NCBI GenBank assembly: GCA_016936335.1
Contig: JAFGXZ010000125.1
Location: forward strand, 1-5,708
Direction of reading: 5' to 3'
From: Fidelibacterota bacterium
GTDB taxonomy: Bacteria; Fidelibacterota; UBA2242
DNA length: 5,708 nt
The translations under genes and the position numbers were made by a program. Numbering within the stretch: position 1 is the stretch's first letter; the number at the start of each line of letters is the position of its first letter. Below the pieces are notes generated by a model, which saw only the letters and a program-made list of their open reading frames with translations, had not been told where the DNA came from and made no database searches. Of this stretch, positions 1-5,708 are shown in pieces.

Positions 1-381
1 AATAATATTTCCGTTTCGTTGGACTGCATCGGCTAATATTGAATCACCCAGCGGATTTTTAATGTCCGGTTCTGTAAATTGAATATCAAACATGATCCGG
101 CGGACACCGACTTCATTTAGATTATCAATGAGTGTTGCATAATACTCACGCGGATAGGGATAGCGATCCCGACAGGCTGTAAACGTCTGCTGATCAATGG
201 CAACAATGACCAGATCCGAATGAGAGACATCCAGCGGTCCACGCCAGCGAAACCTGAAATCCAAAGACTTTAATTCCAAGTCCCTGAAAAAACCAAATAT
301 CAGGAGTAACGACACAATCACAGAAAAAAGCAACGCAATGAGAGTACCCCAGGCCGCTTTTCTAAATATATCTTTTTTCAT
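1..381 (-). CDS. CHASE2-domain transmembrane sensor protein, N-terminal fragment (runs off window)
   Basis: The frame reads from ATG at 381 to the window edge, giving 127 residues with no stop, so the gene is cut by the window and not broken. The start MKKDIFRKAAWGTL is followed by a hydrophobic segment at about residues 13-32 (an inner-membrane helix). Then come the hallmarks of a CHASE2 domain: LELKSLDFRFRWRGP (35-49), the strand DLVIVAIDQQTF (56-67), YPYPREYYATLIDNL (74-88, the counterpart of the usual WPWPR..YA.LL block) and VRRIMFDIQFTEPD (93-106). CHASE2 is known as an extracytoplasmic sensor module, followed by further membrane helices and a cytoplasmic output, often an adenylate cyclase or a kinase. 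The output part lies outside the window and cannot be named. The ATG is 18 bp after the barrel gene's stop and lacks a clear Shine-Dalgarno, so translational coupling is likely. It is the last visible gene of the four-gene operon. Confidence 0.9.
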   Translation of the reverse strand, partial: MKKDIFRKAAWGTLIALLFSVIVSLLLIFGFFRDLELKSLDFRFRWRGPLDVSHSDLVIVAIDQQTFTACRDRYPYPREYYATLIDNLNEVGVRRIMFDIQFTEPDIKNPLGDSILADAVQRNGNII

Positions 382-399
382 CCGATATAAAATCCGCGA

Positions 400-2973
400 T
401 TAGAAAAGGAATGTATAATTTACCATAAAACTGGGATCATTAAAGACTTCGTTTGTCATCCGATCATTGATATTGACATAGCGTAAGCGCCAGTGAAATT
501 GATGATCTTCACCCAATTGATACATGCCGCCGGTAAACATATCGTGCTTTGAAAAATCTACCAGGCCTGAACCATTGGTCAGCGTATACCCGGCTTCCGC
601 GGCCAGTTTACCATCAAAGAATTCGTAACGGCCACGCAGCAGTACCGTAAACATCTTATAGGGATCTGCCTGAGATTCACTCTCTGACGTATTAGAAGAT
701 ATTTTAAAATTCGTCTTTAAGGGAAATGCAAACGCCGAATTAACACCAAAGGAAAATGACGAGGCGCTTGTTTTATTGAATTGATACCCGTACAGGCGAT
801 CATCAATGCGGTCATTCCGTTCTGAGTTTGCATAAGAAATATTCAAAGTGTTTTTAATATCACCAACCTTAACGATATGGGTAATTCGAAAATCCTGGCG
901 CGTCGTAACATTGGACTCCCGGGGGTCTTTAAAGGAATATAGCGGATCACCGGTTTCAGTGTAGGTCGTATCGTATGTAATATCATTAATATCCAGATCG
1001 TTCTGGCGTCCGTAGCTCTGGGTGTTAAAATTGATGTTCGGTAATCCTTCGCCGGGATATAGTGCCACACTCGCTGAAAAAGAACTCGTTGTCGTTGTGG
1101 AATTTTTATTTTTGAGCAGATTATCACGCTTCTGATCATAGGCGAGTGTTACAAACAATTTATTACCGAACAAACGGATTTTATCGGATATATTATAACC
1201 CTGAACATCGGTTCGCATGTATGGATTGCCCAGGGAGGTGAATTCAGGGCCAACCCGTTGATACCGGACAACGAAGAAATTATTAAAATAATTTAATTTC
1301 AACACAGTTTTAAAAGCTGTGGAGGGCATGTTCAGAAATTCTTTCATCCCGATTGCCCCGCTGGAATCAGGAACAATGGGCATCAGAGGACTGAGATTTT
1401 GATTAATAATGAAAATCTTTGTAAAATCACCGGGATCCGGGAATCCCGCAAGCGGAATATTCATATCACCCAACGTAATTGTATCATTTTGCAGACTATC
1501 ACCCGGTAAGAACGTATCCATTTCTTCAAGTGTCAGAGCACCACCGTTGATATCGCGGTTCAGATACGAGAAGGCCGCATCGGTCTTCCATACAAACCGC
1601 TTCTGGTCAAATGCAAGCATTAAATCCGTGCCGACAACAATATTATCCTTCGGTTTATTAACACCTCCCATAACAATGGATTGCTCGGAAGTTTCGGTAA
1701 TACCCCCAAACTCCTTTTTGACAGACAGGGTGTCATCACGAGATTTTAACAGGGAAAAACCCAACTGGAAATTTTTTCCTGAACCAAAATAGGGTCTCAC
1801 GGCAAGCAGGTTCCGATCATAGGTATAGCCGCTGCGGCTATATTGAATGACACCGCCTTCCAGTGTATCACTAATCCCGATTGCACCTTCGATGGCCCGG
1901 TCAGTCTGACCGTATATGATATGAGTATTAAAATACTTCAGTTTCAGATTAGCTTCCACTCCCCTGACGCGCTTGCCCTGTAATGACAACTCGGAAAATT
2001 GGGGGGTAACATCTCCCACCGACAGATCAAAAACCGATGTACTCAATCCCAAAGTCAGACGATTCCGGGGCTGCTTAGTCGGATCTTCCTGAGAAGTAAT
2101 AAAGGCTTTCGCTTTAAAACTTAACCAGTCATAGGATCCAGATGCATTGGCACGAATTGAATTAATGTTTTGACGTACTCCCCGCACCTGCTCCGAGTTC
2201 GCTTCTGCGGCCACACGGCCGGTGTATTTCAGTACACGCTTGGCCTCTTCGACAGTTTTCACCACTGTAAAATTGATGATTTCCGTTGCATAAGGATCAC
2301 CGAATTGATTGAACATATTTAATTTGACTGTATGAACCCCAGGTTTAATGTTTTTCGGCCGGTACATAATGACATCTTCAGTAATTTCAGCATTTTTAAT
2401 TACCGAAATACCGTCGAGTGTCAGATCAATCGAATTTATATCGACATCAATCATATTAAACAGTGAAAATGCCAATACTACCTCTTCAGCAGCAATAATT
2501 TCACCTTCTTCAGGACTTAAAATAATAATATCACTGCGAATTCCTCCCTGAATATCCGGTGAATTGACGGGAATCGCTCTTTCAGTAATCTCGGTTGCTT
2601 TTCTGACTGTAAGCAACATCGGGATATTATAGGGATCGACTTCGGGGAATGCGATCATTTTTCCATCAGCCATTTCCGCAATGACTAAATATTCAACACC
2701 TTCAGGTGTCACATAATCCGCCGGAATAGTCCCGGTGTAGACACCCATATATTCATTCATATCCTCTTCCACAAACGAATCCTGACCGCCCACCCGGTAA
2801 AAAAGCCGGACCCGTTGAGTTTCAACAATGGCCCCTTCAATCAGCGCTTCAATGGTAATCGGTGAATTCGCCCGGATATTGCGTGGCGGTGAATGTAACA
2901 CTTTCGCCTGTCCAAAAAGAATGCCGGAAAATCCTATTGTCAATAATAAAAATTTAGCCCCAATCCTACCCAT
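400..2973 (-). CDS. Large outer-membrane beta-barrel protein with two N-terminal Ig-like domains
   Basis: This complete 857-residue protein starts at an ATG preceded by GAGGA at 5-nt spacing and ends in TAA. A signal peptide (MGRIGAKFLLLTIGFSGILFGQA, about residues 1-23, cleavage near QA/KV) is followed by a first Ig-like beta-sandwich at about 25-125. Its pattern VRLFYRVGGQDSF...M..YMGVYTGTIPA is typical of secreted Ig-like modules. A second beta domain lies at about 150-240, beginning IILSPEEGEIIAAEEVVLAF. From about residue 250 to the end the sequence is alternating amphipathic strands with polar Asn/Asp/Ser/Thr-rich loops, ending in VNYTFLF, a classic C-terminal aromatic barrel signal. 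A GDVTPQFSELSLQGKRVRGVE block (320-340) looks like a conserved core. There is no TonB box or plug domain, so it is not a TonB-dependent receptor. It contains no cysteine. Barrel architecture is well supported; the substrate, or whether it is a channel, scaffold or adhesin, is unknown. Neighbours suggest a role in an envelope assembly with the FecR and CHASE2 proteins. Confidence 0.88.
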   Translation of the reverse strand: MGRIGAKFLLLTIGFSGILFGQAKVLHSPPRNIRANSPITIEALIEGAIVETQRVRLFYRVGGQDSFVEEDMNEYMGVYTGTIPADYVTPEGVEYLVIAEMADGKMIAFPEVDPYNIPMLLTVRKATEITERAIPVNSPDIQGGIRSDIIILSPEEGEIIAAEEVVLAFSLFNMIDVDINSIDLTLDGISVIKNAEITEDVIMYRPKNIKPGVHTVKLNMFNQFGDPYATEIINFTVVKTVEEAKRVLKYTGRVAAEANSEQVRGVRQNINSIRANASGSYDWLSFKAKAFITSQEDPTKQPRNRLTLGLSTSVFDLSVGDVTPQFSELSLQGKRVRGVEANLKLKYFNTHIIYGQTDRAIEGAIGISDTLEGGVIQYSRSGYTYDRNLLAVRPYFGSGKNFQLGFSLLKSRDDTLSVKKEFGGITETSEQSIVMGGVNKPKDNIVVGTDLMLAFDQKRFVWKTDAAFSYLNRDINGGALTLEEMDTFLPGDSLQNDTITLGDMNIPLAGFPDPGDFTKIFIINQNLSPLMPIVPDSSGAIGMKEFLNMPSTAFKTVLKLNYFNNFFVVRYQRVGPEFTSLGNPYMRTDVQGYNISDKIRLFGNKLFVTLAYDQKRDNLLKNKNSTTTTSSFSASVALYPGEGLPNINFNTQSYGRQNDLDINDITYDTTYTETGDPLYSFKDPRESNVTTRQDFRITHIVKVGDIKNTLNISYANSERNDRIDDRLYGYQFNKTSASSFSFGVNSAFAFPLKTNFKISSNTSESESQADPYKMFTVLLRGRYEFFDGKLAAEAGYTLTNGSGLVDFSKHDMFTGGMYQLGEDHQFHWRLRYVNINDRMTNEVFNDPSFMVNYTFLF

Positions 2974-2978
2974 TTACA

Positions 2979-2983
2979 TCCTC
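2979..2983 (-). promoter_or_regulatory. Ribosome binding site of the barrel gene
   Basis: GAGGA with a 5-nt spacer precedes ATG 2973, inside the 36-bp gap after the FecR gene's stop. It supports the chosen start, which opens directly into a signal peptide. Confidence 0.7.
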
Positions 2984-3009
2984 AACAATTTTTTTACAGT
3001 AAGTGTCAG

Positions 3010-3696
3010 TTAATATTCTATTTTAATATCTTTAATATCACCCTGTTCATTTTGTAGCTGAATTCGCAGAATATTGGACGTATCCGTATCCTCGTCATCT
3101 TCGTCTACCGGAGCGCCACCTTCCACTGTAGTTTCTACGGTCACTTGTCCGTCCGGAGTTGACGTACCCGTTTCGTTTGCACCAACCATGACCACAGCAC
3201 CGCTTTCGTTATTGGTCACTTGTATAGAACCGGACATCCCGTAAAATACATCACCCATAACCGGATCCGACGTACACCAGAACACAGTCCCTTTCACAGA
3301 TGCCACCGAAGTCGGAGTCGCGATGACGAATTCGCCCTTGCGTTGCGGACTGATTTCCGCTTTCAGAGTACCCACCTGCATCGCTATTTGCTTTGAAATG
3401 GCTTCTGTTGTACGGGCACCGGATATAGTCATTTCGGAATTTTCACGGACTTTGATCTGAGTTTTATCATCCAGGAATACCAGAACGGCATAACCGTCTT
3501 CTCCGGTTTTAATTTGATCTTCATTAAAAAGCGATGTTCCCGGTTTTACTCCGGTTTTAAAATTTTCCTCATTGGAGCGCTTCAGACTGGTCTGTCCCCT
3601 GGCTTTTAATGTCAGTGCGATCTTATCGGCCGACCATCCCTGAATTGAGAAAATCAGGAGAAATAAAATCAGTGATATTTTCTGTAATTTTTTCAT
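3010..3696 (-). CDS. Secreted FecR-domain protein
   Basis: This 228-residue protein has a signal peptide (MKKLQKISLILFLLIFSIQG, cleavage near residue 22-23 before DKIALTL). The FecR domain spans about residues 30-165. It includes KPGTSLFNEDQIKTGEDGYA (51-70), the strand pair VLVFLDDKTQIKVRENSEMTI (71-91), GTLKAEI (109-115) and the diagnostic ATPTSVASVKGTVF motif (126-139). FecR domains occur in anti-sigma/sensor proteins, but this one has no cytoplasmic N-terminal anti-sigma segment and no inner-membrane anchor after the signal peptide. It therefore belongs to the secreted or periplasmic class often encoded next to CHASE2 proteins. The tail after about 185 is low-complexity and acidic (DEDDEDTDT, 198-206), then a short beta-like end (LRIQLQNEQGDIKDIKIEY, 210-228). 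One unpaired cysteine (C141) directly follows the FecR motif. The start is supported by AGGA at 7-nt spacing. It lies 20 bp after the Fn3-like gene and 36 bp before the barrel gene, in the same operon. The partner is unknown. Confidence 0.92.
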   Translation of the reverse strand: MKKLQKISLILFLLIFSIQGWSADKIALTLKARGQTSLKRSNEENFKTGVKPGTSLFNEDQIKTGEDGYAVLVFLDDKTQIKVRENSEMTISGARTTEAISKQIAMQVGTLKAEISPQRKGEFVIATPTSVASVKGTVFWCTSDPVMGDVFYGMSGSIQVTNNESGAVVMVGANETGTSTPDGQVTVETTVEGGAPVDEDDEDTDTSNILRIQLQNEQGDIKDIKIEY

Positions 3697-3703
3697 GATT
3701 TAT

Positions 3704-3707
3704 TCCT
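3704..3707 (-). promoter_or_regulatory. Ribosome binding site of the FecR-domain gene
   Basis: AGGA with a 7-nt spacer precedes ATG 3696. It lies entirely in the 20-bp gap after the stop of the Fn3-like gene, which fits operon translation by re-initiation. Confidence 0.65.
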
Positions 3708-3716
3708 ATTTTTTTG

Positions 3717-4988
3717 TTATTCAACGCCTATTGATTTGATCGAAATCTGACCCGCCAGCACCCGAGACGCCAGCGCTGTCAATTGGTCCTGGGTCAATTG
3801 CTGGGTATCATTCAGTGTCACGACTCCTGTTGGAAAGAATCCTACCAGCTCACCGCTGAACAAAGCATTGTATGTATCGGCATCAATTATCTGTTCCAAT
3901 ATCTGGAGATAGATATTGCTTCCACCACTGGTCGATCCGTCTGTATCATCGCCACCGCCCATTGAAGGGATTGAAAACACAAAGATACCACTTTCAAGTA
4001 ATTCGGATCCGGAAGTTGTCGGAAACACCTTTTGAATCTGCCATACGTAGGTTTTTCCATTTTCCAGAGGTTTTGAATCAGTAAAAGGATATTGAAAGGT
4101 ATTATTGGCAGTCAGTAAATCGCCTCGTCCGCTGCCGGCGGCGACAAGTTGAGAGGGAAGCGGGTAAAAGCGACCATTATCGGGATAGGGCAAATTGGCC
4201 TGGTCATTGAGGGCTTCGTCGATAGAACTGTGAATAGTACGGTTATATTCAGCAACCCGTATAAAATATCCACATTCCGAACAATGCCCATCGGTCCACA
4301 TAAAGTCGGAAGATTCCCACTGAAACAACGGATATAAGGAATAGATTTCGATATTCTCATCCAGCAGGCCTCCCGGTGCAACAAGTTCAAGGTCCGTCGG
4401 GTTCCCGACGGAGATTACCTGTTTTTCGCTTAACGGCGCTAATCCTGAAGAGCCTTCCGGGTAAATCCCAAAATTAAACATATAATCTCCGGCCGGCAGT
4501 TTTAATCCCGATAGAATGGCAGTTTGAAGCTGGGCAAATTCCTCTTCGGGGATAAATTCAAACTCATCCTTTCCAATACCTGTCAGTTCCCGGCCGTCAG
4601 TGTAATAAATATTATCCATATTCAGGTCCAGGTTCTTCGTTGAAATAGTGACTTCACCGTTAAAATCAAAGGGAGTCGTCTTTATATAGATTATCCGTCG
4701 GTTATTCAGGCCCAGGCTCGGAATATTCGCAATCATTTCAAATTCGATACTGATTTTTATTGCGGTCCCGCTGCCAGGTGTTCCGTCACCATCCGGAGCA
4801 ATATAACTGAGGTAATACTCAAAAATATCCGGATTATTCATACCATTATTAAAATCAAAATCAGCAATATAAAATACTTCGACATTATTAAAATAATTGG
4901 TTCCAAGACTCAGTTCTCCGGTTTGAGCAGCTGCAAAGGAAAAAACAAAAATAGATAATATAGCGATGGTTAAAATTTTCGTTTTCAT
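3717..4988 (-). CDS. Secreted protein with Fn3-like domain, first gene of the operon
   Basis: The start is placed at ATG 4988, not the upstream in-frame ATG 5006. AAGGAG sits 5 nt before 4988, and only the shorter form gives a clean signal peptide (MKTKILTIAILSIFVFSFAA, cleavage near AAA/QTG). This gives 423 residues. Residues about 25-195 are an unrecognised beta-rich region (ELSLGTNYFNNVEVFYIADF...). Residues about 197-340 look like an Fn3-like domain: PTDLELVAPGG, YPLFQWES (219-226), YFIRVAEYN (241-249), then LENGKTYVWQIQKV (308-321) and SGIFVFSIPS (333-342). This is the 'P.F.W ... Y.I.V ... Y.W.V' signature of such domains. A CSEC pair (236-239) in the domain holds the only cysteines of the mature protein. 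A Gly/Asp/Ser linker (344-357) leads to a predicted helical 66-residue C-terminal module (NIYLQILEQIIDADTYNALF...). No catalytic motif or lipobox is visible. Export to the periplasm or surface is likely; the family and function are not recognised. Confidence 0.85.
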   Translation of the reverse strand: MKTKILTIAILSIFVFSFAAAQTGELSLGTNYFNNVEVFYIADFDFNNGMNNPDIFEYYLSYIAPDGDGTPGSGTAIKISIEFEMIANIPSLGLNNRRIIYIKTTPFDFNGEVTISTKNLDLNMDNIYYTDGRELTGIGKDEFEFIPEEEFAQLQTAILSGLKLPAGDYMFNFGIYPEGSSGLAPLSEKQVISVGNPTDLELVAPGGLLDENIEIYSLYPLFQWESSDFMWTDGHCSECGYFIRVAEYNRTIHSSIDEALNDQANLPYPDNGRFYPLPSQLVAAGSGRGDLLTANNTFQYPFTDSKPLENGKTYVWQIQKVFPTTSGSELLESGIFVFSIPSMGGGDDTDGSTSGGSNIYLQILEQIIDADTYNALFSGELVGFFPTGVVTLNDTQQLTQDQLTALASRVLAGQISIKSIGVE

Positions 4989-4993
4989 AAAAG

Positions 4994-4999
4994 CTCCTT
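4994..4999 (-). promoter_or_regulatory. Shine-Dalgarno AAGGAG deciding the start of the Fn3-like gene
   Basis: A perfect AAGGAG lies 5 nt upstream of ATG 4988. The other in-frame ATG at 5006 is upstream of this site and has no purine-rich site of its own; starting there would only add MKQGAF in front of the signal peptide. This makes 4988 the likely start. Confidence 0.85.
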
Positions 5000-5094
5000 G
5001 TTTCATATCGTCAAGTTAAACGATTACTAAAAATATTGATGTGAGATAGAACATAAAGCAAGCAATTATTCTGTATTTTTTCACTCACAAATTG

Positions 5095-5123
5095 AATATA
5101 AATACAGAGCCCTGAAGATACAA
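5095..5123 (-). promoter_or_regulatory. Candidate promoter for the four-gene envelope operon
   Basis: On the minus strand TTGTAT (5118-5123) and TATATT (5095-5100) are separated by exactly 17 nt, resembling sigma70 -35 and -10 boxes (3/6 and 5/6 matches). The -35 box starts just after the T-tract of the rRNA terminator, and the start codon of the first gene lies about 107 nt further on. The region is AT-rich, so chance matches are likely. If the organism is close to Bacteroidota the consensus would differ (TTTG / TAnnTTTG). This is a hypothesis, not a firm call. Confidence 0.35.
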
Positions 5124-5124
5124 T

Positions 5125-5152
5125 AAAAAAAACGCCCCGAAAATCGGGGCGT
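5125..5152 (-). terminator. Rho-independent terminator of the rRNA operon
   Basis: On the minus strand a 9-bp GC-rich stem (arms 5144-5152 and 5132-5140, core CGCCCCGA/TCGGGGCG) with a 3-nt loop is followed by a run of eight T (5125-5132, overlapping the end of the stem). It begins about 12 nt after the 3' end of 5S rRNA, the usual place for an rrn terminator. The plus strand also carries TTTTT just after the stem (5154-5158), so it may act in both directions. It separates rRNA transcription from the protein operon, though leakage through it is possible. Confidence 0.92.
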
Positions 5153-5163
5153 CTTTTTAAAAG

Positions 5164-5283
5164 TTTCCGGCAACGACCTACTTTTCCACCCAGTCTCCCG
5201 AGCAGTATCATTGGCGCAAGAGGGCTTAACTACCGAGTTCGAGATGGGATCGGGTGTGGCCCCTCTGCTATTGCCACCGGAAA
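5164..5283 (-). rRNA. rrf: 5S ribosomal RNA
   Basis: The minus strand carries the conserved 5S core: CCCGATCCCATCTCGAACTC followed by GGTAGTTAAGCCC (loops A-C), then GGGAGACTGGGTGGAAAAGTAGG of the loop D/E arm. Terminal helix I closes as TTTCCGGTGGC (5' end, near 5283) with GTTGCCGGAAA (3' end, near 5164). This gives about 120 nt, normal for 5S. The ends are set by the helix and may be off by 1-3 nt. It lies 58 nt downstream of 23S and just before the terminator. Confidence 0.96.
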
Positions 5284-5341
5284 AAGATTGCATTGGGAAA
5301 AAATGAGACTCAATATTTAGGAATCTGACTCATAAAGAGTT
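5284..5341 (-). other. 23S-5S internal transcribed spacer
   Basis: This 58-nt AT-rich spacer contains no tRNA gene. Short complementary arms ATGAG (5303-5307) and CTCAT (5329-5333) could form a small hairpin with a 21-nt loop, but five base pairs are weak. It presumably contributes to pre-rRNA processing. Confidence 0.7.
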
Positions 5342-5708
5342 TTGGTCAAGACTCACGGTTTATTAGTATCACTTGGCTAAACACATCACTGTGCGTACAC
5401 CTATGACCTATCAACCTCGTAATCTACAAGGAACCTTTAGTCCCGTTTTAACGGGAGGGAGATTTTGTCTTAAGGATGGTTTCACGCTTATATGCCTTCA
5501 GCGTTTATCCAAACCAAACGTAGCTACCCAGCACTGCACCTGACGGCACAACTGGTACACTAGAGGTTTGTCCACTCTGGTCCTCTCGTACTAAGAGCAG
5601 CCCCTTTCAAATCTCCTACGCCCACAGCGGATAAGGACCGAACTGTCTCACGACGTTCTAAACCCAGCTCGCGTGCCACTTTAATGGGCGAACAGCCCAA
5701 CCCTTGGG
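5342..5708 (-). rRNA. rrl: 23S ribosomal RNA, 3' portion (continues beyond window)
   Basis: The minus strand holds the A-loop GGCTGTTCGCC (5687-5697), the peptidyl-transferase strand GTTTAGAACGTCGTGAGACA (about 5644-5665), and the sarcin-ricin loop AGTACGAGAGGACC (5579-5592). The 3' end, TACTAATAAACCGTGAGTCT then TGACCAA, falls near 5342. The distance between the A-loop G and the sarcin-ricin A is 107 nt, and from the latter to the 3' end about 244 nt, both equal to E. coli spacing. No insertion or intervening sequence is therefore present in this part. U2585 and A2602 equivalents fall at 5661 and 5644 and have the expected bases. The 5' part lies beyond the window. Confidence 0.98.

Noticed and set aside
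1279..1293. A 15-nt word (ATTATTAAAATAATT) shared with 4884-4898, encoding NYFNN in both the barrel and the Fn3-like protein
   Set aside because: Asn/Phe/Tyr-rich beta proteins in AT-rich DNA reuse these codons; no flanking similarity is visible, so it is not a convincing repeat.
1409..1792. Plus-strand open frame of 127 codons inside the barrel gene
   Set aside because: It is antisense to a well-supported signal-peptide/barrel gene, has no Shine-Dalgarno or recognisable domain, and its composition is that of a reverse-complement shadow. The other plus-strand frames at 2348-2551, 2828-3013, 3783-4084 and 4149-4337, and the minus-strand shadow frames at 843-1139 and 4112-4390, are dismissed for the same reasons.
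400..2973. Barrel as a TonB-dependent receptor
   Set aside because: The N-terminal 250 residues are Ig-like domains; no TonB box or plug motif is seen.
3010..3696. FecR protein as an anti-sigma regulator of iron uptake
   Set aside because: It has a cleavable-type signal peptide at the very N-terminus, no cytoplasmic anti-sigma region, and no ECF sigma factor or TonB-dependent receptor next to it in the window.
5040..5089. Inverted arms TGTGAG (5040-5045) and CTCACA (5084-5089) upstream of the Fn3-like gene, resembling CRP half-sites
   Set aside because: The spacer is 38 nt, far from the 6-nt spacing of a CRP site, and six-base arms are expected by chance in such AT-rich DNA.
5011..5293. Two small minus-strand open frames (66 and 70 codons) across the 5S gene and terminator
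   Set aside because: They translate 5S rRNA and its terminator hairpin; neither has a ribosome binding site or protein-like composition.
5284..5341. tRNA gene between 23S and 5S or after 5S
   Set aside because: The spacer is only 58 nt and shows no TTCGA-type T-loop or cloverleaf; none is seen between 5S and the first protein gene either.

Overview
The window reads as one continuous minus-strand transcription unit landscape from a Gram-negative (two-membrane) bacterium with moderate GC content (about 42% by eye). The coding style suggests the FCB side of the bacterial tree, for example Neomarinimicrobiota, Calditrichota or Ignavibacteria: Asn/Asp/Phe/Tyr-rich secreted beta proteins, Ig-like and Fn3-like domains, and a very large plug-less outer-membrane barrel ending in Phe. 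This placement is inference. The 23S and 5S genes in the window are the right material to settle it.

Layout, in the direction of transcription (high to low coordinates). The 3' end of a 23S rRNA gene (5342-5708, open at the window edge, about E. coli positions 2538-2904) is followed by a 58-nt spacer without a tRNA. Next come a complete 5S rRNA (about 5164-5283) and a strong rho-independent terminator (about 5125-5152) that closes the rRNA operon. A short AT-rich intergenic region carries a candidate promoter (5095-5123). Then follow four tightly packed genes on the same strand: a secreted Fn3-like protein (3717-4988, start corrected), a secreted FecR-domain protein (3010-3696), an 857-residue outer-membrane beta-barrel with two N-terminal Ig-like domains (400-2973), and the N-terminal part of a CHASE2-domain inner-membrane protein (1-381, running off the window). 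Intergenic gaps are 20, 36 and 18 bp, so these four are very likely one operon.

How the genes may work together. CHASE2 is an extracytoplasmic sensor domain usually attached to a cytoplasmic output (adenylate/guanylate cyclase, kinase or phosphatase), and FecR-domain secreted proteins are commonly encoded beside CHASE2 proteins. Here the pair is joined by an outer-membrane barrel with periplasmic Ig-like domains and by a secreted Fn3-like protein. The gene products could span the envelope from surface to inner membrane. A trans-envelope sensing apparatus is the most interesting reading, but only the domain identities and operon structure are visible. Ligand, output domain and physical contacts are not.

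No mobile element, CRISPR array, tRNA or sign of gene decay was seen. Plus-strand open frames are antisense shadows of the minus-strand genes.
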